Below are positions 46,829 through 56,941 of a stretch of DNA of 64,000 nt, piece after piece (the first letter of the stretch is position 1; every line of letters begins with the position of its first letter). A model generated the notes under the pieces. It had not been told where the DNA came from. It saw nothing but the letters and a program-made list of their open reading frames with translations, and made no database searches. This DNA comes from Gimesia maris. Lineage in GTDB: Bacteria; Planctomycetota; Planctomycetia; Planctomycetales; Planctomycetaceae. A program made the translations under genes and the position numbers. The stretch is from positions 2,681,001 to 2,745,000 of the forward strand of contig NZ_CP042910.1 in assembly GCF_008298035.1 (NCBI RefSeq). The letters run 5' to 3'.

Positions 46829-47701
46829 CTATTCAACGTTCTGGACGTTTTCTCTGATTTTCTCAACAGCCAGTTTCATTTCGATGACGGCGTGGGAAAT
46901 CTCAACATCATTGGCTTTCGAGCCGATCGTATTAATTTCGCGGAACATCTCCTGCACCAGAAATTCCAGTTTTTTACCCTGAGACGTTTTTGAGGTGATG
47001 ATGGAGTCAAATTGCTCTAAATGGCAGCCAAGTCGACTGATTTCTTCGTTGATATCACAACGATCTGCAAACATGCTGACTTCCCGAATCAGGCTGTCAG
47101 GGTCCAGTTCGACTTCCTGGTCTTTCAGCAGGTCTGCCAGTCGCTGATGCAGGCGATCCCGGTAGTTTGTGACAACACGCGGTGCCTTCTCTTTAACTAC
47201 TTCAAGCTGCTGGCGAATAATCTGATTACTGCTCTCAAGATCTGCCTGGGCCGATTCCCCTTCTTTCTTGCGAAACTCAGTGAGTTCCTGCAGGGCACCG
47301 CGAATCGCCTGTTCAATTAATGGCCAGTCCGACTCAGGGGTATGGGAACGCGAGTAATTGTCGATTGCAGCGCCAGGTAACGTCAACAGGCTGTCAACGT
47401 GATTGGGCAAGGGAGTATGGCAGGCTTCGGACAGGTGTTTGAGCTGTTCCCAGTACTGTTTGATGACTTCTTCATCCAGCAGGTAATCGCTGGTGCGATC
47501 CAGACTGTCAATTCGCAATGTGAGATTCACGGTTCCGCGAGAGACAGAACTGCGAATCAGTTTTTCGATCTGGCTTCCCAGTTTCGCGTAGAAGTCCGGA
47601 TAGCGGGACGAAACTTTCAGATAGCGATTGTTGACGGTACGTAGCTCGGCATGGACCGAGAGCCGGTCGTTTTCTGCAGTCGCACTTCCAAAACCAGTCA
47701 T
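46829..47701 (-). CDS. yicC: YicC-family endoribonuclease
   Basis: Member of the YicC family, shown in E. coli to act as an endoribonuclease on small RNAs. The hallmark start MTGFGSA (residues 1-7) is followed by ELRTVNNRYLKVSSRYPDF and IRSSVSRGTVNLTLRID. The conserved C-terminal domain has EVSMFADRCDINEEISRLGCHLEQF, GKKLEFLVQEMFREINTIGSKAND and the end AVIEMKLAVEKIRENVQNVE. I start at the ATG (47701) because the family starts MTGFG; a GTG four codons earlier is the frame limit. It is followed 68 bases on by gmk, the common yicC-gmk arrangement. Confidence 0.93.
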   Translation of the reverse strand: MTGFGSATAENDRLSVHAELRTVNNRYLKVSSRYPDFYAKLGSQIEKLIRSSVSRGTVNLTLRIDSLDRTSDYLLDEEVIKQYWEQLKHLSEACHTPLPNHVDSLLTLPGAAIDNYSRSHTPESDWPLIEQAIRGALQELTEFRKKEGESAQADLESSNQIIRQQLEVVKEKAPRVVTNYRDRLHQRLADLLKDQEVELDPDSLIREVSMFADRCDINEEISRLGCHLEQFDSIITSKTSQGKKLEFLVQEMFREINTIGSKANDVEISHAVIEMKLAVEKIRENVQNVE

Positions 47702-47799
47702 GCCCAGCAGCACAACACACTCTTTTCTGAATAACAGGAATAATTTGAGGCTTAGAGAACCAGCAAAAACTTTGCCGAACGCAGGATCAGCTCAGTTGA

Positions 47800-48390
47800 C
47801 TATTCTGACTTGGGTTGAGATTTGGTTGTCTCAGGTTTTGCAGGAGTTTCCTGTTTATTGTCTTCTTTAGATTCAGGAGCGGCAGCTTTCGGAGCAGCAT
47901 CTTTACCGGCTGGTTCAGCCGGCTTGGTTGCTTTCTCTTCCGTTGCAGCTGGCTTTTTCTCTTCAGCGGCTTTTGTCTCTTTTTCAGCGAGATCTTTAGG
48001 AGGTGTGAATTCCGGGCCGCCTGCCGCTTTTTCTTCAGTATCCGGTGTCTCTTCTTCTTTGTTTTTGTCATCCGAGGAAATAGCGGTCTCTTCAGATACG
48101 GCACTACCGCCACTGTATTTTCCGGAACTGGCGCGTGTGGTGATGCCGGAGACACCAGCCAGGATCACCCAGATCACTGCCATGATAATCGTAATTTTTG
48201 TGAAGACATCGCCGGCTTTCGTTCCCAGTGCACTTTGGCCACCGGCACCACCGAATGCGCCGGCCAGTCCACCACCACGACCTTTTTGCAGCAGGATGAT
48301 GATAATCAGGAGGACTCCGAAGAACATCAGAAATGTCATCAGTATGGTAGCAGGATCTGTAATGGCTTCCAGGAACGTCGCAAAAATCAT
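47800..48390 (-). CDS. secG: Preprotein translocase subunit SecG with a long charged tail
   Basis: Small SecYEG subunit that helps SecA-driven translocation. Two membrane helices are at about residues 14-34 and 62-85 ([20 protein letters not shown] and [17 protein letters not shown]), separated by the glycine-rich loop [20 protein letters not shown], diagnostic of SecG. The remaining 105 residues are Glu, Lys, Ala and Pro in low-complexity order, with no fold. E. coli SecG is 110 residues in all, so this tail is an expansion. It shares the strand and likely operon with tpiA, 156 bases upstream, where an imperfect hairpin (48426-48445) sits. Repeated codons make slippage possible, but the frame is intact. 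Confidence 0.9.
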   Translation of the reverse strand: MIFATFLEAITDPATILMTFLMFFGVLLIIIILLQKGRGGGLAGAFGGAGGQSALGTKAGDVFTKITIIMAVIWVILAGVSGITTRASSGKYSGGSAVSEETAISSDDKNKEEETPDTEEKAAGGPEFTPPKDLAEKETKAAEEKKPAATEEKATKPAEPAGKDAAPKAAAPESKEDNKQETPAKPETTKSQPKSE

Positions 48391-48546
48391 TGTGTCATCC
48401 TAAATGGCTTAAAATATCTTCTGAACGGGTTGATAAAATCACCCGCAAGTTGCTGAAGTAAGATCGCCCGTATCATACAGTAATGATATACGATCTGTAA
48501 ATCGATTCTGGATTCGGAGTATCGTCTAAATACCAGAAACTCTTGA

Positions 48547-49320
48547 CTATTCTGCAGATAACTCCACAGCAGCCTGAATGATGGGGATAAAGAGCTCTGC
48601 TTTGAGGCTTGCTCCTCCAACCAGCGCGCCATCGACGTTTTCCTGGGAAAGCAGTTCTTTGGCGTTATCTGGTTTGACACTACCACCATACAGAATTCGG
48701 GTTGAGTCTGCGATTTCTGCAGAATACTGGTCTTTGAGCCAGTTTCTCAGGTAGAGATGAGCGGCTTCTGCCTGTTCAGGGCTCGCTGTTAAACCGGTTC
48801 CGATCGCCCAGACTGGTTCATAAGCGATCACGATCTGCCCGAATGCGGATGCGTCGACTCCACTCAGGCCGCCTGTCATCTGGGTGTTGAGCACGGTTTC
48901 TGTCTGGTCTGATTCACGTTCACTCTGTAATTCACCAACACAGAGGACGACCTGCAGCCCAGCTTCGAGGGCTTTTTTGACTTTGAGATTGATATCTGTG
49001 TCTGTTTCTTTAAGGACGTGACGACGTTCACTGTGTCCCAGGATAACGGAACGGCAACCGACGTCGGTCAGCATTTCCGTTGAAGTTTCACCGGTAAAAG
49101 CACCTGGTGCTTCATGGTAACAGTTTTGTGCACCAAAGCCGACGCCTGAGCCAGAGACGATCTCGCCGATCGTGGTCAGGTAGGGAAACGGAGGGCAAAC
49201 CAGAACTTCAACGGCAGGATTTTCAGAGGGCACTTCGGATGCCAGGGCCTGAGCCAGCTGTGCACCGGATTCTTTAGTGGTATTCATTTTCCAGTTACCG
49301 GCTACAAGGAAGCGACGCAT
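48547..49320 (-). CDS. tpiA: Triosephosphate isomerase
   Basis: Interconverts dihydroxyacetone phosphate and glyceraldehyde 3-phosphate. The three catalytic residues are in place: Lys11 in GNWKMN, His96 in ILGHSERR and Glu168 in [11 protein letters not shown]. The phosphate-binding [12 protein letters not shown] is near residue 210. Length (257) is normal. It is the first gene of the minus-strand tpiA-secG-yicC-gmk-rpoZ-coaC-coaB run. The 263 bases upstream, to the pheA stop, should hold the promoter; only a short TCGCC/GGCGA inverted repeat is noticeable there. Confidence 0.97.
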   Translation of the reverse strand: MRRFLVAGNWKMNTTKESGAQLAQALASEVPSENPAVEVLVCPPFPYLTTIGEIVSGSGVGFGAQNCYHEAPGAFTGETSTEMLTDVGCRSVILGHSERRHVLKETDTDINLKVKKALEAGLQVVLCVGELQSERESDQTETVLNTQMTGGLSGVDASAFGQIVIAYEPVWAIGTGLTASPEQAEAAHLYLRNWLKDQYSAEIADSTRILYGGSVKPDNAKELLSQENVDGALVGGASLKAELFIPIIQAAVELSAE

Positions 49321-49583
49321 AATTGATCCTGTGATTGAAGTAAGTTAAAGGTGGAAATGGACTGTACAGATACTGTTTTCGCCAGAGATCGAGAGGCGAA
49401 ACAAAAGCGTTAACGGATCTGTGACCTTCAAATGGTTACCGATGCCGTTTTAAGCAGCAATCAAAGCTGCAGCATAAGTTATTGAGTCAAACGCAATGAT
49501 TCAAGGATTTGGGCTGAAAATCCTGAAATGACCCCTGTTTTCACAGAATTCTCACGAATCAGAGGCGCGGTTGCCATCTTCTG

Positions 49584-50753
49584 TTACTCCAGAATCCCGC
49601 TGCGGGGGTAGGACCCCATTGTTTCCAGACGAACGACGCGTTTCTCCAGTTCATTCAGCGTTCGTTTAATATGGGGTTCCTGAACATGGCCTTCAAAATC
49701 AATGAAGAACAGGTATCCTGGTTCTTCTCCCCGGAGCGGGAAGGATTCGATCCAGGTCAGGTTGACCTTGTTTTTCTTAAAGATCTGAAGTGTATCAGCC
49801 AGGGAGCCGGCCTTGTGGGCGATTTGAACCAGGATCGCCGTACGATCTTTACCGGTCGGGTTGCAGACCTCTTCGCCGATTACGGCAAAGCGAGTGACGT
49901 TGTTGGCGTTATCTTCAATGCCTTCCACGATAATCTGCAGATCGTATTCCACAGAAGCCTGGTGGCTGGCAACTGCTGCGGCACCTGGTTTGGTCGCTGC
50001 CAGCTGGGCTGCGGTTGAAGTACTGGTGACTTCATGCAGATGAGCCTGAGGCATGTTTCGGGAGAGCCACTCGCGGCACTGTGAGAGTGCCTGCGGTTTG
50101 CTGTAGATTTCGGTGATTTCGCTCCGTTCGCAGCGCGCCAGCAGGTTGTGATGTACGGCGATCAGCACTTCACCACAAATCCGTAATGGAAGCCGGGTGA
50201 ACATATCGAGGGTGTCGACCACCCGTCCATCCGTACTGTTTTCGATGGGAACCACACCAAACTCGGTATTCCCCCGGTTGACTTCTTCAAATACAGCCCC
50301 GATGGTGTTCACAGGCACCATGTCGGCCCCTTCGCCAAACCGTTCCAGGGCAGCCAGATGGGTATAGCTGTAAGCAGGGCCCAGGTAGGCAACGCGTTGG
50401 GGGTGGATCTGTCTGCGGGCAGAACTGAGGATCTGACGAAAAATTCCACGGATGGCATTGTTGGTCAGAGGGCCGGATCCGTTCAGTTTTTCGATTGTTT
50501 CACGCAGTTCTTCATCTGTTTTGGGGTCAAACATCGCCTTGCGGGGCTCGGGATCAGATTTGATCTGTTTGACTGTCATCGAACAGCGTTTATTGACCAG
50601 TTTGATAATCTCTCGGTCAATCTTTTTGAGTTCGGACTGTGTCGATGCAGGATTGCGTTTTGTGCTGGGGCTGGTGCGGGCTACTTTTTTCTTGGTTGAC
50701 GTCTTCGGCTTACTGACTGAAGTTCGTTTATTAACCGCTTTTTTCTTGGCCAT
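49584..50753 (-). CDS. pheA: Bifunctional chorismate mutase/prephenate dehydratase (P-protein)
   Basis: Makes phenylpyruvate for phenylalanine synthesis. The AroQ chorismate mutase part is at about residues 38-110 ([18 protein letters not shown]), followed by prephenate dehydratase from [20 protein letters not shown] near 121 through [24 protein letters not shown] and [10 protein letters not shown]. The C-terminal ACT domain (about 300-380) has [13 protein letters not shown] and [12 protein letters not shown], the site where phenylalanine inhibits. The first 35 residues are an odd Lys/Ser/Thr/Pro-rich tail. The P-protein order mutase-dehydratase-ACT is normal. It is divergent from dnaK. Confidence 0.93.
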   Translation of the reverse strand: MAKKKAVNKRTSVSKPKTSTKKKVARTSPSTKRNPASTQSELKKIDREIIKLVNKRCSMTVKQIKSDPEPRKAMFDPKTDEELRETIEKLNGSGPLTNNAIRGIFRQILSSARRQIHPQRVAYLGPAYSYTHLAALERFGEGADMVPVNTIGAVFEEVNRGNTEFGVVPIENSTDGRVVDTLDMFTRLPLRICGEVLIAVHHNLLARCERSEITEIYSKPQALSQCREWLSRNMPQAHLHEVTSTSTAAQLAATKPGAAAVASHQASVEYDLQIIVEGIEDNANNVTRFAVIGEEVCNPTGKDRTAILVQIAHKAGSLADTLQIFKKNKVNLTWIESFPLRGEEPGYLFFIDFEGHVQEPHIKRTLNELEKRVVRLETMGSYPRSGILE

Positions 50754-51443
50754 CGGAATCTTTCAGGATGTGAGTCTCGTTTCTGTCTCTCAGAAAATTA
50801 ACCGCAGCCAGATCACACGCCTTCCCTGGTTGTGTTTAGTCGCTTACTGCCAGTTTCACAATTGGATTACAATCCCTTAAGAATTGATTAACTTCGGATT
50901 TCTCCCGAATCTCATTCTTGAATTTTTTGCTTAAAATATTATAAGATAATCATTTAGAGGCATTGAAAAAACAGAAGCAGAGGGTACACAAACAAAAGGG
51001 AATGCCTGTTTCCGGCCTGTTTATCAATTGTTTTAGTTTGTACCGCCGCCTTCAGGGACTGTCAAGCGGTTAGGCCTGACCTGTGAACTGTTTAGCCTTT
51101 ATTCCAGCGGGCAGGGTGAATTGACTGCCATTATGTCATTTTGCCTCAGAGGCAGAATGGGATTGCGGCGGTGTCAATTTGGCAGTGTCTGTCTGGTTGG
51201 AATTGGTAAGAAAAAACAGTCGTGGTTAGTAAGTGCTTATTTATAAATGACATAGGTCTAATTTTTTGGTTGGTGTTCTGCTTGGCACACTCATTGCTGT
51301 CTAACAACACAGCCTGTAATTTCAGGCAGAATCGAATTAAGTATTGAATCACAAGCGGGAGATGTATGAGGCTGGGAGAGTTTTCTCGTAGTCTGAGCTT
51401 TGTACAGATCTGAAATACGAATAAGGAAAGAGGGGAAACTCAC
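50754..51443. other. Divergent intergenic region between pheA and dnaK
   Basis: About 690 bases. It holds the sigma-54-like site at 51282-51298 and a possible housekeeping promoter at 50918-50945 (TTGAAT, 16 bases, TATAAG) about 500 bases from dnaK. A CIRCE operator was looked for and not found. Between these two sites I see no supported gene; a small inverted repeat flanks 51310-51330 (CAGCCTG and CAGGC). Confidence 0.5.
51282..51298 (+). promoter_or_regulatory. Sigma-54 (RpoN) type -24/-12 promoter upstream of dnaK
   Basis: TTGGCACACTCATTGCT matches YTGGCAC-N5-TTGCW at every fixed position with correct GG-to-GC spacing. Transcription would start near 51310, leaving a leader of about 135 bases before the dnaK ATG. 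Together with the site before secA this is the second exact match in the window; both point to the nearest downstream gene. Confidence 0.65.
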
Positions 51444-53348
51444 ATGTCGTCAGGCGAAAAAATCATCGGTATTGATTTGGGGACAACCAACTCAGTAGTC
51501 TCAATCATGGAAGGCGGGGAAGCGAAAGTGATCCCCAACCTGGAAGGGAATCGAATCACTCCCAGTGTCGTGGCTTTCACTGATAAGGGAGAAACTCTGG
51601 TCGGTGAGCCTGCCAAACGTCAAGCGGTCACCAATCCTAAAAATACGGTCTACTCGGTAAAACGCTTTATGGGACGTCGTCATAACGAGGTTCAGAGCGA
51701 AGAGAAGATAGTTCCTTACGGGATTATTGGTGGGCCGGAAGACTATGTCAAAATTGAAGCGGGTGGCAAAACTTATACGCCGCCCGAAATCTCCGCTTCC
51801 ATTTTGCGGAAACTGAAAGAAGCTGCCGAAAGCTATCTGGGACATAAAGTCAACAAAGCAGTGGTTACCGTGCCGGCTTATTTCAATGATGCTCAGCGAC
51901 AGGCGACCAAGGATGCCGGTCAGATTTCCGGTCTGGAAGTCTCTCGCATCATCAACGAGCCTACCGCGGCTGCCCTGGCTTACGGCCTGGAGAAAAAGAG
52001 CGACGAAAAAATCGTGGTGTTCGACTTCGGTGGCGGTACGTTTGACGTTTCTGTTCTCGAAGTAGGCGATGAAGTCATCGAAACTTTGAGCACCAACGGC
52101 GATGGTCACCTCGGGGGTGACGATTTCGATGAAGAACTGATCAATCATATTGCTGATTCCTTCAAGAAAGAGCAGGGGATCGATCTGCGAAGCGACGCCA
52201 TGGCGTTGCAGCGTCTGAGAGAGGCCGCTGAAAAGGCCAAGAAAGAACTGTCCTCTTCCCAGACGACAGATATCAATCTGCCCTTCATCACCGCAGACAG
52301 CAGTGGTGCAAAGCACTTGCAGATGGCAATTACCCGGTCTGAATTTGAGAAGCTGATCGATCCTCTGGTGGAACGCTGCCGGAAACCGGTTGAGCAGGCC
52401 ATGAAAGATGCCGGTCTCAGTGCCAGTGAAATTGACGAAGTTGTGCTGGTGGGTGGTTCCACCCGTGTTCCCAAGGTTCAGGAATTTGTTAAGAAGATCT
52501 TTGGTAAAGAACCTCATAAAGGGGTTAACCCGGACGAAGTGGTTTCAATCGGAGCCGCGATTCAGGGGGGAATTATCTCTGGTGATGTTCAGGATGTAGT
52601 GCTGCTCGACGTAACACCACTCTCTCTCGGGATTGAAACCGAGGGTGGCGTGATGACCAAACTGGTTGAGCGTAACACCACGATTCCTGTGACGAAAGAT
52701 CAGGTGTTCTCGACTGCTGCCGACAATCAGACTGCTGTCACTGTCCGTGTGTTTCAGGGAGAACGACAGATGGCCAGCGACAACCGGTTGCTGGGTCAGT
52801 TTAACCTGGAAGAAATTCCGCCGGCACCGCGTGGGGTTCCTCAGATTAAGGTGGTATTCGATATCGACGTGAACGGCATTCTGAACGTGTCAGCCAAGGA
52901 TGTTGCCACTGGTAAAGAGACATCAGTTAAAATCGAACAGTCGAGCGGACTGTCTGAATCTGAAATCGAAGATATGAAGAAACAGGCAGAAGCACACGCT
53001 GATGAAGACAAGAAGAAGAAAGAGCTGGCAGAGGCGAAGAACAACGGTTCCCGCATCGTTTATGATGTGGAAAAACTGTTGAAAGAACATGCTGATAAAA
53101 TTGATGAATCCTCAAAAACTGCGATCGAAGCATCCGTTAAGAAAGTCAACGATGCTCTCGAAACAGAAGACGTTGCAGCCATCAATTCAGCTTGTGAAGA
53201 GTTGCAGCAGGCCACGCATGCCTTCACCGAGCAGATGTATAAAGCGAGCCAGGAAGCCGGAGGAGCCGAAGGTGCTGCTCCGGAAGCGGGTGGTGCAGCA
53301 GCCGATGAAGAGGATGTGATTGATGCCGAGTTTGAGAAAAAGGACTGA
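51444..53348 (+). CDS. dnaK: Chaperone DnaK (Hsp70)
   Basis: ATP-dependent Hsp70 that binds exposed hydrophobic peptide segments. The actin-like ATPase begins [10 protein letters not shown] (8-17), with [20 protein letters not shown] near 140, [12 protein letters not shown] near 195 and [13 protein letters not shown] near 334. The linker is [19 protein letters not shown]. The substrate domain and acidic tail end [13 protein letters not shown]. Length (634) is normal. The ATG is preceded by AAGAGGGGAAA. dnaJ and grpE are not adjacent. A sigma-54-like site lies upstream and a strong hairpin downstream; clpB follows on the same strand, so this is a protein-quality-control locus. Confidence 0.98.
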   Translation: MSSGEKIIGIDLGTTNSVVSIMEGGEAKVIPNLEGNRITPSVVAFTDKGETLVGEPAKRQAVTNPKNTVYSVKRFMGRRHNEVQSEEKIVPYGIIGGPEDYVKIEAGGKTYTPPEISASILRKLKEAAESYLGHKVNKAVVTVPAYFNDAQRQATKDAGQISGLEVSRIINEPTAAALAYGLEKKSDEKIVVFDFGGGTFDVSVLEVGDEVIETLSTNGDGHLGGDDFDEELINHIADSFKKEQGIDLRSDAMALQRLREAAEKAKKELSSSQTTDINLPFITADSSGAKHLQMAITRSEFEKLIDPLVERCRKPVEQAMKDAGLSASEIDEVVLVGGSTRVPKVQEFVKKIFGKEPHKGVNPDEVVSIGAAIQGGIISGDVQDVVLLDVTPLSLGIETEGGVMTKLVERNTTIPVTKDQVFSTAADNQTAVTVRVFQGERQMASDNRLLGQFNLEEIPPAPRGVPQIKVVFDIDVNGILNVSAKDVATGKETSVKIEQSSGLSESEIEDMKKQAEAHADEDKKKKELAEAKNNGSRIVYDVEKLLKEHADKIDESSKTAIEASVKKVNDALETEDVAAINSACEELQQATHAFTEQMYKASQEAGGAEGAAPEAGGAAADEEDVIDAEFEKKD

Positions 53349-53371
53349 AGCAGTTCTATGAGATAAGGAAC

Positions 53372-53397
53372 GGGGCTCAAGGATCGTCTTGAGCCCC
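53372..53397 (+). terminator. Strong hairpin after dnaK
   Basis: GGGGCTCAAG (53372-53381) pairs perfectly with CTTGAGCCCC (53388-53397) around a six-base loop, 24 bases after the dnaK stop. There is no T-run after it (TGACTCCTG), so it may be a Rho-aided terminator or an mRNA-stability element rather than a classical intrinsic terminator. Confidence 0.6.
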
Positions 53398-53596
53398 TGA
53401 CTCCTGCCTTAAAATCCATTTCTGGAAGACTGTTTTTTCAGCTTCATACCATTGATCAGACTCAAAAGACTCTCCCTCCCCCGGGTCTGATTCACTTAAA
53501 ATTATTATACGAGCACTGCTTACCGCCCCGTTATCTGATATGATAATTCAGGCTGTTGAGTTGCTGCGCAGGTTAACAATAGAACGGAGGAGTGTT

Positions 53597-56212
53597 ATGG
53601 CATTTCGATTTGAAAAGTTGACTGTGAAGGCCCAGGAGGCCGTCCAGCGCGCTCAGCAGACGGCTGAAGATTTTGGTCAGCAGGAGATCAAACCGTTGCA
53701 TCTGCTCAAAGCATTGCTGGATGAAGAGCAGGGTGTTGTGAAGCCACTGATTCAGAAGATCGGTGCCAATCTGCCTCAGTTGCAGAAAATGGTTGATGAT
53801 GAAATCAGTCGTCTGCCTAAAGTTTCCGGAGCCACCATGCAGGTGGGTGTGGGCCAGGCATTGCTCAAGATACTGCAGGCAGCGCAGGATCGCGCAGACC
53901 AGATGCAGGATAATTTTGTTTCCACCGAGCATCTCCTGCTGGCTTGTACGACCGTTGACGAACAGCCTAAGCGGATTCTGGAACTGAATGGAATTGAAGA
54001 AGATGATGTCCTCTCCGCATTGCAGGCGGTACGCGGGGGGCAACGCGTCACCGATCAGAGTCCTGAAGAGAAATACCAGTCGCTGGAGCAGTATGGAAAA
54101 GATCTTGTCGAACTGGCCAGGCAGGGGAAAATCGATCCGGTGATCGGCCGCGATCAGGAGATTCGACGTGTCATTCAGATTCTGTCGCGGCGTCGAAAAA
54201 ATAACCCGGTCCTCATCGGTGAAGCCGGTGTCGGCAAGACAGCCATTGTGGAAGGGCTCGCGCATCGGATTGTGATGGGCGATGTGCCACAGAATCTGAA
54301 GAACAAGCGTGTGGTCGCTTTGGATATGGGTGCCCTGATTGCAGGTACCAAATATCGAGGGGAATTTGAAGATCGTCTGAAGGCAGTGCTCAAAGAGATC
54401 GAAGCGGCGAAAGGACAGATTATTCTGTTCATTGATGAGCTGCATACCGTCGTAGGGGCAGGGGCAGCGGAAGGGGGCGCGGATGCTTCGAATCTGCTGA
54501 AACCCGCGCTGGCCCGTGGTGAACTGCATTGTGTGGGCGCCACCACGCTGGACGAGTATCGTAAATATATTGAAAAAGATCCCGCACTGGAACGACGTTT
54601 CCAGCCGGTTATGGTGACTGAACCCACGGTCGAAGATACCATCTCCATCCTGCGGGGGTTAAAAGAACGTTATGAAACACACCACGGGGTGCGGATCACC
54701 GACGATGCGTTGATTAATGCCGCGACTTTATCGGATCGCTACATCAATGATCGATTTCTGCCTGACAAGGCGATTGACCTGGTCGATGAGGCTGCCAGTC
54801 AGTTGCGGATGGAGATGGATTCCATGCCGGCAGAAATTGATGAAGCAACCAGGCAGTTGACCCGGATGCAGATCGAAGCGGCTGCATTGGCAACAGAAAC
54901 GACTCCCGACAGTCAGGAGCGGTTGAAAGAGTTGCGCAAGCAGATCGCGGATCGCGAAGAAAGTGTCAATGCATTGAAGACGCGCTGGGAAACGGAAAAA
55001 GAAGCACTGTCGGGCCTGCAGCCTTTAAAGGAAGAGATTGATCGGCTGAATACCGCCTATGAGCAGGCATTTCACCGGGCACAGCAGACGAATTCCAATG
55101 AGGACTATTCACAGGCCTACAATGCGGAACAGGAGTTGAACGCAGCACGTCAGCGACTGACCGAGATGGAACAGAAGGTGACGGAACTCGGGGATGTCGG
55201 TGGTGAGCGGTTGTTGCGCGAGGAAGTGACCTCGGAAGACATCGCCAAGGTTATCAGCATGTGGACCGGGATTCCGATTTCGAAAATGCTGCAGGGAGAA
55301 CGTGAAAAACTCCTGCGGATGGAAGACGAAATTCACAAGCGGATGATTAATCAGAATGAAGCCGTGCTGGCTGTCTCGAATGCAGTGCGCCGCTCACGTT
55401 CCGGTTTGCAGGATCAGAATCGACCGATCGGGTCGTTCATGTTTCTCGGGCCAACCGGTGTGGGGAAAACGGAACTGTGTAAAGCGCTGGCAGGTTTTCT
55501 GTTTGATGATGAACGCAACATGATTCGCATCGATATGAGCGAATTTATGGAGAAACATTCCGTGGCACGTCTGATTGGTGCCCCTCCCGGGTATGTCGGA
55601 TATGAAGAAGGAGGGCGACTGACGGAAGCAGTCCGGCGGCAGCCTTATTCCGTTGTTCTGCTGGATGAAGTCGAAAAAGCGCATCGGGATGTGTTTAATA
55701 TCCTGCTGCAGTTGCTGGATGACGGACGACTGACGGACAGCCACGGACGAACCGTCGATTTCTCCAATACGATTGTGGTGATGACTTCCAACATTGGCAG
55801 CCAGACGATCATGGATCTGTCGGGAAAAGAAGACGAAGATCTGATTCATAACCGTGTCATGGATGCGTTACAGCATGAATTTCTACCTGAGTTCCTGAAC
55901 CGGATTGATGAAGTGATCGTATTCCATCCGTTAGGGCGGGAAGAAATCCGCCAGATTGTGGATCTGCAGTTACAGAACCTTTCCCGGCTGGTGGAAAATA
56001 ATGGTTTTACTCTGGAGGTGACGACGGCTGCCAAAGATCTGCTGGCGGAGGAAGGCTATGATCCTGTGTATGGGGCGCGCCCCTTGAAGAGGGCCATTCA
56101 GCAGAACCTTCAGAATGAACTGGCCAACAAGCTGCTCTCCGGTGATTTTGTAGAGGGGGCTACGATTCATGTGGATGCGCATGAGGGGCTGTTTCTGTTC
56201 TCCGGCAGGTGA
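53597..56212 (+). CDS. clpB: ATP-dependent disaggregase ClpB (Hsp100)
   Basis: Hexameric AAA+ machine that pulls polypeptides out of aggregates with DnaK. The N-domain starts [20 protein letters not shown]. The first AAA module has Walker A GEAGVGKT at 208-215 and [14 protein letters not shown]; the second has GPTGVGKTE at 618-626 and [16 protein letters not shown]. Between them is the long coiled-coil M-domain (about 400-530), which is present only in ClpB and is where DnaK docks. The frame is open from 53540; the ATG at 53597 is preferred because GGAGGAG lies seven bases upstream and MAFRFEKLT is the family start. An intrinsic terminator follows. Confidence 0.97.
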   Translation: MAFRFEKLTVKAQEAVQRAQQTAEDFGQQEIKPLHLLKALLDEEQGVVKPLIQKIGANLPQLQKMVDDEISRLPKVSGATMQVGVGQALLKILQAAQDRADQMQDNFVSTEHLLLACTTVDEQPKRILELNGIEEDDVLSALQAVRGGQRVTDQSPEEKYQSLEQYGKDLVELARQGKIDPVIGRDQEIRRVIQILSRRRKNNPVLIGEAGVGKTAIVEGLAHRIVMGDVPQNLKNKRVVALDMGALIAGTKYRGEFEDRLKAVLKEIEAAKGQIILFIDELHTVVGAGAAEGGADASNLLKPALARGELHCVGATTLDEYRKYIEKDPALERRFQPVMVTEPTVEDTISILRGLKERYETHHGVRITDDALINAATLSDRYINDRFLPDKAIDLVDEAASQLRMEMDSMPAEIDEATRQLTRMQIEAAALATETTPDSQERLKELRKQIADREESVNALKTRWETEKEALSGLQPLKEEIDRLNTAYEQAFHRAQQTNSNEDYSQAYNAEQELNAARQRLTEMEQKVTELGDVGGERLLREEVTSEDIAKVISMWTGIPISKMLQGEREKLLRMEDEIHKRMINQNEAVLAVSNAVRRSRSGLQDQNRPIGSFMFLGPTGVGKTELCKALAGFLFDDERNMIRIDMSEFMEKHSVARLIGAPPGYVGYEEGGRLTEAVRRQPYSVVLLDEVEKAHRDVFNILLQLLDDGRLTDSHGRTVDFSNTIVVMTSNIGSQTIMDLSGKEDEDLIHNRVMDALQHEFLPEFLNRIDEVIVFHPLGREEIRQIVDLQLQNLSRLVENNGFTLEVTTAAKDLLAEEGYDPVYGARPLKRAIQQNLQNELANKLLSGDFVEGATIHVDAHEGLFLFSGR

Positions 56213-56236
56213 ATATAAAGCCTCAGGCGAAATGAC

Positions 56237-56273
56237 AATCAGCCCTGAAATCTGGTTCCAGGGCTGATTTTTT
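56237..56273 (+). terminator. Intrinsic terminator after clpB
   Basis: AATCAGCCCTG (56237-56247) pairs perfectly with CAGGGCTGATT (56259-56269) around an 11-base loop, followed by TTTTATT. It is 24 bases after the clpB stop. Confidence 0.9.
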
Positions 56274-56363
56274 ATTCGGATGAAGTTTCAGGTAGCGCAT
56301 GAAAAAACGACGCTCACTTTAATCAAGTCAGCGTCCTGTTTTATCATCGACTGCCGGAACTGC

Positions 56364-56534
56364 TTATGCAGATTCTTCCAGGACAGTGAAGGGGCTGATT
56401 TTGCGAACTTTCTCTTTGATCGCTTCTTTTTCTGAAGGATCTTTTGCTTTGGCAAACTTAGCCCGGAGCTGTTTCAGCTTGTGTTTACGGACTCGACGTT
56501 GGGCCAGTTCACGCCCTTTTTCAACACGTCCCAT
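56364..56534 (-). CDS. Small Arg/Lys-rich protein (DUF6800-like), 56 residues
   Basis: A 56-residue frame starting MGRVEKGRELAQRRVRKHK and ending KISPFTVLEESA, with a continuous charged helix (LKQLRAKFAKAKDPSEKEAIKEKV) between. This layout (basic helix, short helical hairpin, KISP-type end) resembles small proteins I recall from planctomycete genomes as DUF6800; the family name is from memory and not confirmed. AGGAA lies upstream of the ATG. The high charge suggests nucleic-acid or ribosome contact, but that is inference. It is convergent with clpB. Frames in other phases across it are not better supported. Confidence 0.7.
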   Translation of the reverse strand: MGRVEKGRELAQRRVRKHKLKQLRAKFAKAKDPSEKEAIKEKVRKISPFTVLEESA

Positions 56535-56941
56535 TTCTCATTAGTTCCTGATAAAAGAAAATTGCTATGTTCGAATGTATATATTCTGTCTGAGGAAATT
56601 GATTCTAACATCTAATATGGTAAGGAGCAACGATCAGGACAGGGCATTTTTGCAGAGAAATGAGAGAAGCACTGATCTTAATTCGGCTTGACCTTAAATT
56701 CATTCCCTGATATTTCATACAGCTCTCACTACTACCTCTCTCGAAATACCTCCCCATAGCACCTCTTGTCTATCTGACCCTGGTCTTAGTGCCGGGATTG
56801 AGATATTGATTTCCAGGTTAATCCTGGTACGCAACACATTTAACCATAGCGACAGTAATCTAATATACCCGGTCCGAATGGACCTGGAGACGCTAACGTA
56901 AAACTGGACACAGTCTTATCGTCAATTTGGGAAAATCAGTC
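56535..56941. other. Divergent intergenic region holding repeat copy 4
   Basis: About 400 bases between the 56-residue gene (minus) and the outer-membrane-like protein gene (plus). The right third is occupied by repeat copy 4 (56830-56915), which leaves only 26 bases before the ATG at 56942. The left part contains AT-rich sequence (ATGTATATATTCTGTCTGAGG) and no supported gene. Confidence 0.5.
56830..56915 (+). repeat. Structured dispersed repeat, copy 4 (86 bp)
   Basis: Same element as copies 1-3, one base shorter (a deletion in the left part), from CGCAACACATTTAA to ACTGGACACAGTC. The inner arms GGTCC and GGACC are perfect; the outer stem is reduced to TAGCG/CGCTA with weak extension. It sits in the immediate 5' region of the gene at 56942, so it must affect or be part of that gene's leader. 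Confidence 0.85.

Noticed and set aside
51240-51443. CIRCE (HrcA) operator upstream of dnaK
   Set aside because: No TTAGCACTC-N9-GAGTGCTAA-like sequence is present in the 690-base gap.
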